A stretch of 64,000 bases of DNA from a virus, in IMG/VR virus record IMGVR_UViG_3300029957_000005, positions 64,001-128,000 of that record; one strand, 5' to 3'. Shown here in pieces: positions 1 to 9,341 of this stretch. Within the stretch, counting starts at the first letter, position 1. The number at the start of each line of letters is the position of its first letter. The notes below the pieces were generated by a model. That model saw only the letters and a list, made by a program, of their open reading frames with translations, searched no databases and was not told the origin of the DNA. The translations under genes and the position numbers were made by a program.

Positions 1-225
1 TCCGTTCATCATGAAGGTGATGAACGGAGTCGGACCAATCCAGGCCACGGCTATCCAGCCTACACTGAGACCATCCACTCGATCGACTACAAATCCTTCA
101 AGGATCAAGATGAACTCAAGGTCTGGCTGAAGAGGTGGGGAAACAATTCCTCCGGACGGAAGTACATCGTCCTGAAGGTGGAACCAGTGGTGGTCGAATT
201 CGAAGCGGTGGTTCGACTAGGCTAG
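1..225 (+). CDS. 3' end of an unknown protein (5' end outside window)
   Basis: An open frame runs from base 1 to a TAG at 223-225, giving the last 74 residues of a protein that starts upstream. The tail is charged and has a Lys/Trp-rich stretch (VWLKRWGNN) followed by a valine-rich beta-like end. I do not recognise it. Its stop overlaps the end of the convergent minus-strand gene at 217-612 by 9 bp, so there is no terminator space between them. Confidence 0.6.
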   Translation, partial: SVHHEGDERSRTNPGHGYPAYTETIHSIDYKSFKDQDELKVWLKRWGNNSSGRKYIVLKVEPVVVEFEAVVRLG

Positions 226-612
226 GACTGAAGGCCAATTGATGAGCGCAGCGGAGTTGATCTCTGCTGCGCTTTTTGCTGCATCCACTGCATCCTTTGC
301 AGTTAGACGAGCCTTCTCGATCTTGGCTGAAATGCCCTTCCAGATCGACTGGAGATTCAGGATGACTTGGGCCACATCCTCCTTGGTTGGAGCAGTGATG
401 CCGACCTCAGCCAGGATGTGAGGGATCTGATCGTCCGTGATGATGTCTCCGGACGTCACAAGAAGTGCCTCCTCGTACTTTTCCTGATAGGCCATAGCTT
501 GTCCAGTTCCATTCGTGATGAACTGAAGTCTGAAGGCTTCTGCCCCATCGTCGATCGAGACCTTAGCGAGGGTCTTGAGATTGGTTAGGTCCTTCGTGAA
601 GGTTATTTTCAT
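217..612 (-). CDS. Small tail-fibre-associated protein, unknown function
   Basis: 131 aa from the ATG at 612, which forms an ATGA overlap with the stop of the upstream gene; a longer frame to 651 exists but lies inside that gene. The protein begins MKITFTKDL and ends in an Ala/Lys-rich helical region. It is the last gene of the leftward tail operon (fibre, then a 141-aa protein, then this one), a position where T4-like phages often encode fibre assembly chaperones or short tip proteins. That role is inference from position only. Confidence 0.6.
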   Translation of the reverse strand: MKITFTKDLTNLKTLAKVSIDDGAEAFRLQFITNGTGQAMAYQEKYEEALLVTSGDIITDDQIPHILAEVGITAPTKEDVAQVILNLQSIWKGISAKIEKARLTAKDAVDAAKSAAEINSAALINWPSVLA

Positions 613-1034
613 TCTGCTACAATCTCCTTCTTCCAAGGAAGCCAAGGCCACTGGTTGACTGTGAGAAGATACGTATCAGGGACCGAGAAGGACAGCTCCA
701 GGGAGCCGTCGTTGATTTCATACGGTGTTTCATCAACCTGGATCGTGACGCCCACAGGAACGTTCGAGAGAACTGTCGAATCGACTCCATCTGCCGTGAT
801 GATTTCTTTCGAAACAGCAATTGGGAGACCTATCATCGGAAGAACCATAGGCTCTTCCTTGGTGATGTCGACATAGGCCTTCTTAAGATCCGGTGGAGTC
901 GAAACACCTGTGACATCGACCTTGGAAGAGCCTTCCGGAAAATTCAACATGTGCTGATCGGCATCAATCTCTTCTCCACTGAAGGATCCGAGTATCTTTC
1001 CGGTTGACGTTTCGTATGCTATGAATCTGTTCAT
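609..1034 (-). CDS. Small virion-type protein downstream of tail fibre
   Basis: 141 aa. The N-terminus (MNRFIAYETSTGKILGSFSG) is a 'value plus context' pattern seen in small proteins encoded after phage fibres. The C-terminal half is beta-rich (SNVPVGVTIQVDETPYEIND, later SFSVPDTYLLTV), as expected of an Ig-like or beta-sandwich module. It lies 4 bp downstream of the tail fibre and is coupled by ATGA to the next gene. Likely a fibre accessory or head/tail decoration protein, not identified further. Confidence 0.6.
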   Translation of the reverse strand: MNRFIAYETSTGKILGSFSGEEIDADQHMLNFPEGSSKVDVTGVSTPPDLKKAYVDITKEEPMVLPMIGLPIAVSKEIITADGVDSTVLSNVPVGVTIQVDETPYEINDGSLELSFSVPDTYLLTVNQWPWLPWKKEIVAE

Positions 1035-1038
1035 GTTC

Positions 1039-4000
1039 TTACTTTGCGAAGTAGGCGTTCAGGTGCTGAATGTTGTAGACTGTGCAGGAGCCCGTTCCTG
1101 AGAAGCGTCCAAAACCAAGTCTGAAGTTGACCGTGTTCGGAGGTCCCCACATAGCCGGAGGAAGGAGAGAATAGGAAATCGAAATCAACTGATGCGCTCC
1201 AGAAGAAGATGATGTCACATTCAATCCGGACAGGGTGATGACGCCGATGGCCATAGGATCGGTATTGAACCAATATTCGACTGCAAGCTCGAGAACTGTA
1301 GAAGTTCCGGTTGATGTAGAGTATTCGATGACCATGTTTCCAAGGAAAGGTCCTCCGGTCCACGGAATTGACAAGGCTCCCTTGGAGTACCAAGTAGTAC
1401 CGGACGTGGTCTGAGCAGTGAAGTCTTCTACGTAGTATGGCTTGGTGACTGCTTGGTCGGCAATCTTGAGAGTCGTGACGGACAAGTTGGCGATGTGAGC
1501 TGTATCGACCGTGATGGATCCCAAGTTTGCAGAGATGGCCGAGAGATCTGTGACCGACATCTTCGCAGCGGTGATGGCCCCATCGACGATCAGCTCGCCT
1601 CCGATTTTGGATCTGAACTTTGGAGTAGAGAACGCAAATGTCTTGCCGGAAACTGTGTTGGTCTTGTTGATGTAGAAGGCTATACGAGCATAGACGGCAG
1701 TCGCTGGAGTAGTGATGTCGTAGGATCTGTTGATAATACCAGCAGCCGCATTAGAGATCGAAAGATCCTGATATGACAAGTAACCATTGGAAGCCGGATC
1801 GACCGGGGCCGCAGTATAGAAGAACACTCGAACAAGAAGGTTGTTTGGAGTAGTTCCGTCGCACCAGGTTTGGAACGTGAAGTTGTAGAGTTTGCTCGGC
1901 TGGACAGCGAATGGTCGACCATAGCTTTCGTTGGTGTATCCGGATCCGCCGGCTGAAGTAAACAGGACTCCTCTTTCCGCCTGCCAAGTAGATGGAGTCC
2001 AAGTAGCAATAGAATATGCAGCGTCTCCAAGAGTCCAGGAGCCGGTGTCCTTGAAGATGGCGTCCGGAATGAGATTGTCCGAGTCGGCAATGACGAGCTT
2101 ACGAGCAGTGATTGATCCGTCAGCAACCATGTTGCCGTTGAGGACCATGGTCGTCACACCGTTCACGGCACCGACTGCGAACATCTGCTTAGGAGTCTGT
2201 CCGGCGTCCGAGACCTTGAACTTATCGACCTGGAAGACCATCTCCGAAACTGGAGTGGCATTGTTTGCATCCAGAATCAGGCCGTATCCGGCGACGTAGC
2301 CGTTGGCATTGATCTTGACCGTGTACTTGGCGTTAATGGCACCATCACCAGAAACACGAAGGGCCGCCTCAGTTGCGACCGAGGCGTCGATGGTGGTCTG
2401 AACAGTGTTGGCTGCAACTTCGTCAGCGGTCGCAATTCTCAGGACGTGCTTATGGACCAGGATCCTCTTGTTCGCAGCGGTCGGATTGTTCGGAAGGATC
2501 AGGAGAGTTACGTTAGCAAGAGTCTTGCCTCCGGTGGTCGGAGCCGAGAAGAGCTTGGAGCAGGTGTAGCGTCCGTTGGAGGCAGCGGTGAAGTCGGCAT
2601 TCGTGACGAAGTTGAAAGTGGATGTGGTGGTGTCTGTATAAGTCTTGACCAGCTGAATAAGGATGTTGGTGAAAGATCCGGAAACGAGCTCCATCACGCC
2701 TTCGTAGACGTAGTACTGATTGTCGATAGGGACGATCTTAGAAGGAACTGCAGCCGAAGCAAGATTGAGGGTGAAGCTTGTGCTCACAGCCGTAGTAGTG
2801 GTGATGTCCAAGCACTGAGGCGAATAGAGATTGTTCAGGATGTTCTTGGAGATCGTAGCTGAGGTCGAATTGGCAGAGGCCATGCCCGTTGGGAGAGTGG
2901 CCACAGCAGTCCAGTCCATGAAGACCGGATTGAGGGTCATCTGGAGTCCTGGAGAAGCTTGAGCCGAGAGGACTGCATAGGACTGAGCTGTGGTCGCCCA
3001 TCCGGAAGCACTCGCTTCTGAGGTAGCTGCATTGCCTTCTGAGACCGAAGCTGCTCCGGCGGAAGTTGCTGCATTGGTCGCTGAGGTCTGGGAGGCAGCA
3101 GCCCATGACTGAGCAGAGTTTTCGAACGCAGCTGCATCGGCAGCCGAGGTGGCAGATGCCTGGGCCTGGAGATAAGGATAGTTGACGTTGTCTCCGAGGA
3201 CGTAGAAGTACTCGATGTCCGCAACCCAGGACGAAGTGGCAATCGCCGGATAGAGACGAAGAGCCCTGATAGGATCAGGTCCGAACCAATCGTCCGAGAT
3301 GCCTGCCTGTTCGGTGGCATCGAAGTACAGATTGACGACGTTGGCTCCGTTGAGCTGAAGGACTTCCCATGCCTGTGGGCGCATCTCGAAGGAGGCGGAC
3401 ATGGTCGCACGAGTCGTCGTGTTGTAGTAGAGCCAGCAGTCCTTGAAAGGCTGTGTTGGATCAAGAGTGCCGGAGATCCAGGTCATACGGACCATGATCT
3501 TGGAGAAGTGAGTTCCGTCGAAGTCCATGTTCGGGGTCTGGACGTAGCCGTTCAAGGAGGCAACGGTTGCACGGAGCTTGCCGGCACTGTTGGTCAGAGT
3601 TCCGTTGGAAGTGAAGGATCCCGTTCCGGTCGGGAAGGTGAATGTGCCGTTTGTGAGTGGCTCGAGGTAGTGAGCGAAGCGTCCTGCAGCGGTGGCGACC
3701 AGGGAGTTGTTCGAGGAATCGATAGAGAACTGCTGAGATTCATCTCGATAGTTCTGGGCGGCGTCCCTGAAGCCCTGGGCGTCTGATGCATAGCCTTGTG
3801 AGTTGTCGGCGTAGGTGCTTGCAGAATCTTTGAAAGCTTCTGCTGCGTCCCTATACGTTTGGGAAGCAGTTGCTGCAGCCTCCGCGAGGGTCTGGGCTAT
3901 TGCGGCCTGAGTCGAGGCGGTCTGAACTTCAGAGGAGTTAGGTCCGACGAGCTTAAGACCCCAGATTTTGAAGACATCGCCTGGCGTGTCAGAAAGCTTG

Positions 4001-4557
4001 AATGCTAGGCCGGTGGATCCTATCGAGAACCAGTCAGAGACGACCGAGAGATCGAAGGCCACATAGGATCTGGTTCCGGAGGACAGAGCAACAGGATCTC
4101 CGGTCGGAGACACTCCGTAGCCAGTGAAGTCATAGGCATGAGATCCATTCTTGTAGGATCCCTTCTGGGCTGGGACGTATCCGGTGGAAACGAGCTCGAC
4201 CCATGCGATGAGGTGAGTGAACCTCTTGGTGTCGATGGCTAGACCATCGTTCTTGAGGTAGTCCGACGTTCCGGTGGTCCAGAGACCGAATGGCTCAACA
4301 GAATCCGGGACCAGAGTTCCGGTTGCAGAAACCCAGCCATTTGCTGTTCCGTCTGCGAAGAAGGTTGTGTAAGGTGGAGCAGCATCGATGTATTGGTTCG
4401 GAGGAGTTGGAGCGCCTGCTCCTCCGCCACCAGATTCCAGATCCGAGACGGCTACATTGAGCTTGTCAAAAGCAGTCTTGACCGAGTCTCCGACAAAGTC
4501 GGGATCCGGCTTCTCGAAAGGAAAGATTTCACCAATTACTACGGGGTCGAACGCCAT
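1039..4557 (-). CDS. Tail fibre protein with DUF1983-like (phage J-type) segment
   Basis: 1172 aa, beginning MAFDPVVIGE. Residues ~1-45 look like a virion-attachment segment ending in a Gly-rich linker (ESGGGGAGAP). Residues ~211-280 and ~460-535 are Ala/Ser/Gln-rich heptad-like repeats, typical trimeric coiled-coil shaft. Around ~735-810 is a stretch with KYTVKINANGYVAGYGL, characteristic of the DUF1983 domain found in lambda J-type tip proteins. Beta-rich domains (~845-1000) and a further C-terminal beta domain probably bind the host receptor. Low-complexity Ala/Ser shaft and large size fit a receptor-binding fibre. It starts 16 bp after the needle gene; ACATAGGAT just before the ATG resembles a degenerate late element. 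Confidence 0.85.
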   Translation of the reverse strand: MAFDPVVIGEIFPFEKPDPDFVGDSVKTAFDKLNVAVSDLESGGGGAGAPTPPNQYIDAAPPYTTFFADGTANGWVSATGTLVPDSVEPFGLWTTGTSDYLKNDGLAIDTKRFTHLIAWVELVSTGYVPAQKGSYKNGSHAYDFTGYGVSPTGDPVALSSGTRSYVAFDLSVVSDWFSIGSTGLAFKLSDTPGDVFKIWGLKLVGPNSSEVQTASTQAAIAQTLAEAAATASQTYRDAAEAFKDSASTYADNSQGYASDAQGFRDAAQNYRDESQQFSIDSSNNSLVATAAGRFAHYLEPLTNGTFTFPTGTGSFTSNGTLTNSAGKLRATVASLNGYVQTPNMDFDGTHFSKIMVRMTWISGTLDPTQPFKDCWLYYNTTTRATMSASFEMRPQAWEVLQLNGANVVNLYFDATEQAGISDDWFGPDPIRALRLYPAIATSSWVADIEYFYVLGDNVNYPYLQAQASATSAADAAAFENSAQSWAAASQTSATNAATSAGAASVSEGNAATSEASASGWATTAQSYAVLSAQASPGLQMTLNPVFMDWTAVATLPTGMASANSTSATISKNILNNLYSPQCLDITTTTAVSTSFTLNLASAAVPSKIVPIDNQYYVYEGVMELVSGSFTNILIQLVKTYTDTTTSTFNFVTNADFTAASNGRYTCSKLFSAPTTGGKTLANVTLLILPNNPTAANKRILVHKHVLRIATADEVAANTVQTTIDASVATEAALRVSGDGAINAKYTVKINANGYVAGYGLILDANNATPVSEMVFQVDKFKVSDAGQTPKQMFAVGAVNGVTTMVLNGNMVADGSITARKLVIADSDNLIPDAIFKDTGSWTLGDAAYSIATWTPSTWQAERGVLFTSAGGSGYTNESYGRPFAVQPSKLYNFTFQTWCDGTTPNNLLVRVFFYTAAPVDPASNGYLSYQDLSISNAAAGIINRSYDITTPATAVYARIAFYINKTNTVSGKTFAFSTPKFRSKIGGELIVDGAITAAKMSVTDLSAISANLGSITVDTAHIANLSVTTLKIADQAVTKPYYVEDFTAQTTSGTTWYSKGALSIPWTGGPFLGNMVIEYSTSTGTSTVLELAVEYWFNTDPMAIGVITLSGLNVTSSSSGAHQLISISYSLLPPAMWGPPNTVNFRLGFGRFSGTGSCTVYNIQHLNAYFAK

Positions 4558-4572
4558 ATCCTATGTATTAGC

Positions 4573-6558
4573 CTAGGTGGTGGTCGTTCCATCCCCATTG
4601 TCGGTTCCGTACTGGAATCCTTTGTCGTATCCGTGGAGCTCCCCATCCATTCCGGAGGAGTGGCCTTGAGTCTTCTCACCGTCGAATGGCTTGAAGGTCT
4701 CCATAGCCTTGTCGATCTTGTCCTTGTCCGTGTTCTTGACGTTCTCGGAACGATCTCCGCTGGATGACCCGGCACCTGAAGATCCTTGAGGAGATGGAGG
4801 CGGAGGCGGTCCTCCACCGAGGGCTGCAGCGATTTCGACCACTCCACCGGTATCGGCCCACTGGGCTCTATCGACCTTCGGAGTGGCATTGACTGCAGAA
4901 CCCTGGAGCTTGACCGGACCAGAGGAAAAGATGGTGGTTTCCGAAGCACCAGAGACGATGGTCTTTCCACCGGTGGAGGCAACAGTTGTTGCTCCCTTTC
5001 CGAGGACGTCCATCTTGGCATCCGATGAGACTGCGAAATTCCCCTTGGCCGCTAGAGATGCATTGCCCGCAACACCCACAGAGAGGTTTGCTTCGGTGAC
5101 GATGTTGATGTCCTTGGTGGCTCCGATGTTGACGTTGCCGTCGTGGGCCAGGATGTTGGACGAAGCTGCATTGATGATTGAGTCTCCATCCACAGAAAGA
5201 GAATGGAAGCCCTGGACGATCTCCATCTTGTCGCCGGCTACGGAGTTCGCATCTCCTCCTCCGACCGTCCTGTTCGCATCCCCTCCGACCGTGACGAGCA
5301 TCCTGCCGCCGACGTGGAGATTGTAGTCATTGGACACCGAATGGTTCATATTGCCATTGACTCGAAGACCACAGTCTCCGTTGACGATGATCTGGCACTG
5401 GCCATTGATCAGGATGTGATCGTTGCCCATGATGGCGGTGTATCGAGAGCCGACAACGATGACTCGCTCGGATCCATCGGCCATGATTTCATAGCCGGTT
5501 CCTGTCTTGTGACGCTCTTGGATGCGTTCATTGCCAGGAGTCGAGTCGAATTCCTTGAAGTGACCACCTTCGTATTCCTTGACGCTGTTGTAGGGATACT
5601 GAGGAGATGCCTGGGACGATGGAAAGGAAAAGGCTGCAGCATCAGGCTGGGTACGTGGATGGCCGCTCCCTGATCCGCCTCCTACGCCGTCTGCCGGTCC
5701 TCCAGAATTGTAGGCTTGAGTGAAACCGGTCGAACGATTGATTCCACCCTTGGCGAACATGTTGTAGTAGGAAGCAGTGTCCGTTCCGTAGGCGTCTCGA
5801 TTGTTCTGACCGTTCTTGAACTTGCGAGCTCCACCAGGACCCTTAAGGTGGGCAGCAGCCAGGAAGCCGGCGACTTGATCGGCCGGCATGGACGGATCGA
5901 CCGTCTTGTTCCTCAGGAGGGCCTTGTAGTTTCCGTTGGTGTAGGTGATGAGGCCCTTGTCCTGAACGTTATTGACGTTCGAGAGCCAGGCGGATCTAGA
6001 CGAGACTCCGTCCTTGCCGGTCCAAGCATTTGGATTGCGAAGGGATCTGGTTCCGTATCCGGCCCTAACGTAGCCGAGTCCTCTCAGAGCATCAGCACCA
6101 AACTGCCATCTTCCGCAGAAGCCGATCGTATTGACCGAGGCATAGTTGTTGCCGGATTCTCTCTGTCCGAGGATGTTTCGATAGTTCTCCCAGAGCTGGC
6201 CGCGGACTGGACCCACACCATCTCCTGAACCAGTGGCCGAAGCTCCGGTTGCATCTCCGGTCGAGGCGTCCTGACCTATCTGAGGGACATTGCCGTCGGC
6301 TTGAGCCTTGTCTCCAGAGCCATCGTAGGCAGGAGCAAACTCCAGTCCGGATGGAACGGTTTGATCGGCTTGGTCAGCTATGTCTCGGACGTCCGGCTTG
6401 GACTTGCCGAAGGTAGTTGCAGCCATGTTGACGGAAGAATGGCCGGACTCGGAATAGTTCGGACGCGCGTAGCGAGTTGCAGAATCTTCCAGCCCAAACT
6501 TGAGAGGACCTCCAGCCGCGTTCTTGTTCTTGATGAAGCCACTTAGGTCTACTCTCAT
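4573..6558 (-). CDS. Baseplate needle: muramidase-like domain plus gp5-type beta-helix
   Basis: 661 aa. Residues ~1-115 are Ser/Gly-rich linker. Residues ~120-265 resemble a lysozyme/transglycosylase-like enzyme, with E134 in QRESGNNY followed by the GFCGRWQFG loop. Residues ~365-575 carry repeated hydrophobic-polar turns (VNGDCGLRVNGN, HVGGRMLVTVGG, VGGGDAN, NVNIGATKDINI) typical of the triple-stranded beta-helix of T4 gp5. It would cap the hub, puncture the outer membrane and cleave peptidoglycan. The OB-fold normally at the gp5 N-terminus is absent here and sits in the upstream 305-aa protein. ATGA overlap with the preceding gene. Confidence 0.8.
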   Translation of the reverse strand: MRVDLSGFIKNKNAAGGPLKFGLEDSATRYARPNYSESGHSSVNMAATTFGKSKPDVRDIADQADQTVPSGLEFAPAYDGSGDKAQADGNVPQIGQDASTGDATGASATGSGDGVGPVRGQLWENYRNILGQRESGNNYASVNTIGFCGRWQFGADALRGLGYVRAGYGTRSLRNPNAWTGKDGVSSRSAWLSNVNNVQDKGLITYTNGNYKALLRNKTVDPSMPADQVAGFLAAAHLKGPGGARKFKNGQNNRDAYGTDTASYYNMFAKGGINRSTGFTQAYNSGGPADGVGGGSGSGHPRTQPDAAAFSFPSSQASPQYPYNSVKEYEGGHFKEFDSTPGNERIQERHKTGTGYEIMADGSERVIVVGSRYTAIMGNDHILINGQCQIIVNGDCGLRVNGNMNHSVSNDYNLHVGGRMLVTVGGDANRTVGGGDANSVAGDKMEIVQGFHSLSVDGDSIINAASSNILAHDGNVNIGATKDINIVTEANLSVGVAGNASLAAKGNFAVSSDAKMDVLGKGATTVASTGGKTIVSGASETTIFSSGPVKLQGSAVNATPKVDRAQWADTGGVVEIAAALGGGPPPPPSPQGSSGAGSSSGDRSENVKNTDKDKIDKAMETFKPFDGEKTQGHSSGMDGELHGYDKGFQYGTDNGDGTTTT

Positions 6559-7463
6559 GGTATTGATTTGAAATCTTGGTCCGGAGTTCGTCTGAGGAGC
6601 TTAAGATCCTCGTAGACGTATTTCATCTCTATATACTTCGTATTGGCGACCAGATCCTTGACCTGGGACTTGAGGAGAGTCACACAGGCCGCATAGTCCT
6701 CTTTGTTTCTGACGTAGGTCGAAACGGTCGGAACCTTGACCAAATACTCCTCGAGAACGTAGAGAAGGTTCTTGAGCTGATCGTAGTCCGAGAACCTGGA
6801 CGAATAGACTTCCTCGGTGTGGAAGATCTTGGTCAGGACGGTCTCGCTCACATTGGCCTCAGAATGGAGTACTCGGATCTTTTCGGTATTCGTCCAGAGG
6901 GCTCCATTGGTGATCCAGATCTTCTTTCTGGCGATGTTGGCAGTGATGTAGAAGTCTTCGACTTCCTTCTTCTGACTGTCCTGGATGGTGATCGCATTCA
7001 GGAGCTTGGAGATCACATCGTTGAACAGACCATTCGGATTGAAGTCGATGTTGATGTTCGGGCTGCCTCTGAGCTTCTTCTCGGACTCCGGATAGGAATA
7101 TGAGGTCTTCCTGAAGACGGAGGACAAGGCGGTCCCGAAGAACTTGGAGATGCCTGAATTTCCGAGGATCTTGGATAGCTCGGTCTGAAGACCAGCCTGG
7201 GCCATATTGGCCAGAGCAGTCGGAGACACCGAATTGTTGAAGACGTTCCTGAAGGTCTGACCAGTCTCGTTGATCGATCCGAGGATGGAAGAGAAGTTTC
7301 CGATCTTTGAGAAGTCCAGGCCGTTCATGACCGGACGAACCAGCTCGGTGAAGAAAGGCGGGATGTCGTATGAGGTCATGTCCTCGGTCGGAACGAAGAA
7401 AGGCTTATCGACGTTCTGGTCCGTTGAGCTCGATGAGGTCGAAGTGTCTGCTACATCTGACAT
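6555..7463 (-). CDS. Probable baseplate/tail-tip structural protein, unknown
   Basis: 302 aa with a Ser/Thr-rich N-terminus (SDVADTSTSSSSTD), then a mostly helical body ending in basic and aromatic residues. I cannot match it to a T4 protein. Its position between the OB-fold/peptidase hub protein and the needle protein, with TAATG and ATGA couplings on either side, strongly suggests that it is co-assembled with them in the central hub. The T4 equivalents by location would be hub or wedge-hub connectors; this is inference. Confidence 0.65.
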   Translation of the reverse strand: MSDVADTSTSSSSTDQNVDKPFFVPTEDMTSYDIPPFFTELVRPVMNGLDFSKIGNFSSILGSINETGQTFRNVFNNSVSPTALANMAQAGLQTELSKILGNSGISKFFGTALSSVFRKTSYSYPESEKKLRGSPNINIDFNPNGLFNDVISKLLNAITIQDSQKKEVEDFYITANIARKKIWITNGALWTNTEKIRVLHSEANVSETVLTKIFHTEEVYSSRFSDYDQLKNLLYVLEEYLVKVPTVSTYVRNKEDYAACVTLLKSQVKDLVANTKYIEMKYVYEDLKLLRRTPDQDFKSIP

Positions 7464-8380
7464 TAAACCGTGATGACCTCAGGCGTAGTCGGCGTAGTTG
7501 GTGTGGCAGGAGCATTTCCACCAGTTGAGGTGGACGGGCGTGGGGTTCCGGTTGGCCACATGATGGCGAAGATCCTGGAAGGTGAAGTTCCAGAGATGTC
7601 TACTCTATCAGAGACATTACCTCCGAGGAGCATGACTCGTCCGCCTTTGGTCCCGACGCAGAAACCTACGTGTCCATCGTTGGAGTTGGCTCCACGGTTT
7701 AGAACCACGATCGCTCCATACTCCAGATTGTCGATCCTGGTAAGGGAGGGCGCCGTAGCAAAGGACTTTGCATTGCCCAAGCCAGTGACACTCACTCCTG
7801 CCTGCTTCAGACACCAGGCGGCGAATGCTGCGCACCAAGGAGTTTCGTCGTTGCGGGCCGTTCCGACTGTGGACAGATACTCAAGGACTCTCGGGTTGTG
7901 TTGTGCTCCCTTGATCTCCTTGGTTCCGACTTCACCACGAGCGATCTGGAGCCAAGAAGGCCCGTCCCCGGTAGGAGTGAAATCTCCAGGAACGCCGATG
8001 TTGTTGTTCGTTCCGTCCTGAATGACGTTCTGACCTCGATCGAGGATGTTGGATGAGGAGCCATCCCCTTCGAGGGTGTTGATGGTTCCCATGACGAAAG
8101 GAACCTGTTGATCAGATCCGTCCAGCCACATTCCGAAGACGATGGATCCGAGCATCAGACCGACTGGAGCATCTCCGACGCCGGACATGGCAGCCTCGGT
8201 GACGGGCATCAGGACGGTAGCCCACGGGAGGGATTCGGTTGGAATCAGTGTGGTGTCCTGGGTGTGGAAGCCATAGACCCTCACACGGACGCGACCGATC
8301 TGAAGTGGATCAGATCGATCTTCTACTACTCCAAACCAGAACTGGGGATTTGTGCCGAAGAACTTTGGGAAGTAGGACAA
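7463..8380 (-). CDS. Baseplate hub protein: gp5-type OB-fold fused to NlpC/P60-like peptidase
   Basis: 305 aa from a TTG at 8380 with GAAGGGAAAG upstream. Residues ~14-105 match the gp5/Vgr OB-fold (FWFGVVEDRSDPLQIGRVRVRVYG, with the typical PLQIGRVRVRV strand). Residues ~140-270 match the TIGR02594-type cysteine peptidase: PWCAAF supplies Cys183, GHVGF supplies His237, and LGGNVSDRV is the usual closing motif. The protein probably combines the hub collar with a peptidoglycan endopeptidase/amidase. T4 gp5 carries OB-fold, lysozyme and beta-helix in one chain; here the parts are divided between this gene and the 661-aa needle gene two positions downstream. Confidence 0.85.
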   Translation of the reverse strand: MSYFPKFFGTNPQFWFGVVEDRSDPLQIGRVRVRVYGFHTQDTTLIPTESLPWATVLMPVTEAAMSGVGDAPVGLMLGSIVFGMWLDGSDQQVPFVMGTINTLEGDGSSSNILDRGQNVIQDGTNNNIGVPGDFTPTGDGPSWLQIARGEVGTKEIKGAQHNPRVLEYLSTVGTARNDETPWCAAFAAWCLKQAGVSVTGLGNAKSFATAPSLTRIDNLEYGAIVVLNRGANSNDGHVGFCVGTKGGRVMLLGGNVSDRVDISGTSPSRIFAIMWPTGTPRPSTSTGGNAPATPTTPTTPEVITV

Positions 8381-8383
8381 TGC

Positions 8384-8698
8384 TTACTTTCCCTTCTTCT
8401 GCCTCGCATTCAGCTCGGCGACCTTTGCGTTGTAGTCGTTGATGATCTTGTGGATCGCGCCCATGTTGGCTGCGCAGGTGGCGTTCTTGCCGAGGATCTT
8501 TTCAACGATGGTGTGGACGTCGGCGTTCTTGAGAGGGAAGGCTGGGAGTTCCTTCTTGACCAACTTGGCGCAGACGAAGAGGTTCTCCGGAACCTGGATC
8601 TGTTCGAACTGGCTCTGGATCTGAATCTCTTTGGTCGTATTGCATCCGACCAGAAAGGCCGAGGTCGCTAGAATGATTATGATGTCTCTGAACTTCAT
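8384..8698 (-). CDS. o-spanin (outer-membrane lipoprotein, Rz1-like)
   Basis: 104 aa. The N-terminus is a lipoprotein signal peptide (MKFRDIIIILATSAFLVGC) with a lipobox LVGC, so the mature protein would be acylated at Cys19 and anchored in the outer membrane. The remainder is short and helical with a basic tail. It overlaps the i-spanin gene by ATGA, the usual arrangement of spanin pairs that fuse inner and outer membranes at the last step of lysis. No endolysin or holin is evident beside them in this window. Confidence 0.85.
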   Translation of the reverse strand: MKFRDIIIILATSAFLVGCNTTKEIQIQSQFEQIQVPENLFVCAKLVKKELPAFPLKNADVHTIVEKILGKNATCAANMGAIHKIINDYNAKVAELNARQKKGK

Positions 8699-9063
8699 GG
8701 GAGTTGCTTGCTCAATCTATTGAAGAATTCCTGCGTCGACGGAGGCGCGAGGTCATTGTTGTCGGCCGGAAGGTTAAGCTGAAGATCCTTGAGCCTCTCA
8801 AGGGCTGCACGCTCTTCTTGATCCCTCTGATTGAGGGCATCTTCCACGGACTTTGCCTTGGCCTGATAGAGCTCGATCGAGAGATCCTTGGAAGCAATGA
8901 TCCCATTGAGGTTGGTGATCTTCGCCTCGTAGGAGGCGTTCTCGGAGGTCAGGTCGTAGAACTTCCATCCGACAAGAAGTACGGCTAGGATGCCGACGAT
9001 AATCGCCACCCATTTGATGTTGGCCCATAGAGATGCGAAGAGGGATCCAGCGATTGCAAACAT
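8695..9063 (-). CDS. i-spanin (inner-membrane Rz-like)
   Basis: 122 aa with one N-terminal transmembrane helix (residues ~14-34, NIKWVAIIVGILAVLLVGW) and a periplasmic coiled coil rich in Glu/Lys/Gln (~35-100), the Rz architecture. The late element GATAGATA lies 7 nt before the ATG, so the spanin pair should be transcribed late, directly from this site. Partner of the overlapping o-spanin gene. Confidence 0.85.
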   Translation of the reverse strand: MFAIAGSLFASLWANIKWVAIIVGILAVLLVGWKFYDLTSENASYEAKITNLNGIIASKDLSIELYQAKAKSVEDALNQRDQEERAALERLKDLQLNLPADNNDLAPPSTQEFFNRLSKQLP

Positions 9064-9070
9064 AACGCAG

Positions 9071-9078
9071 TATCTATC
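9071..9078 (-). promoter_or_regulatory. T4-type late promoter element (GATAGATA) for spanins
   Basis: GATAGATA on the minus strand ends 7 nt before the i-spanin ATG at 9063. It matches the NATA(A/G/T)ATA element found before other late genes in this window. Transcription should start at or very near the start codon. Confidence 0.65.
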
Positions 9079-9081
9079 TCG

Positions 9082-9318
9082 TCAGGCGGTGGCTCCGCCA
9101 CGCTGCTTTTGAAGAACCTTCTTTGCGCCTTCGTTCAGGTTGTTCCGATTGAACTTCCAGTCGGCGACGTCCTTGAGGTATTCCTCACGGTCCGAGAGGT
9201 TGACCACCTTGCAGCGACGCGGATCCTTCTCGTCCCAGTGAATGATCTCCTGGAAGACCTTGGGGAGGTGATCAAATTCTTTTTGAGTCAAAGGTGGGAA
9301 GAGAGGAAGGGATTTCAT
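9082..9318 (-). CDS. Small early protein, unknown function
   Basis: 78 aa, acidic/basic mixed with no recognised domain (begins MKSLPLFPPLTQKEFDHL). GGAG lies 9 bases before the ATG. Last gene of a four-gene early operon read from the promoter at 9974-10002. Confidence 0.55.
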   Translation of the reverse strand: MKSLPLFPPLTQKEFDHLPKVFQEIIHWDEKDPRRCKVVNLSDREEYLKDVADWKFNRNNLNEGAKKVLQKQRGGATA

Positions 9319-9341
9319 GAATTCTCCAGATGAACTACATA

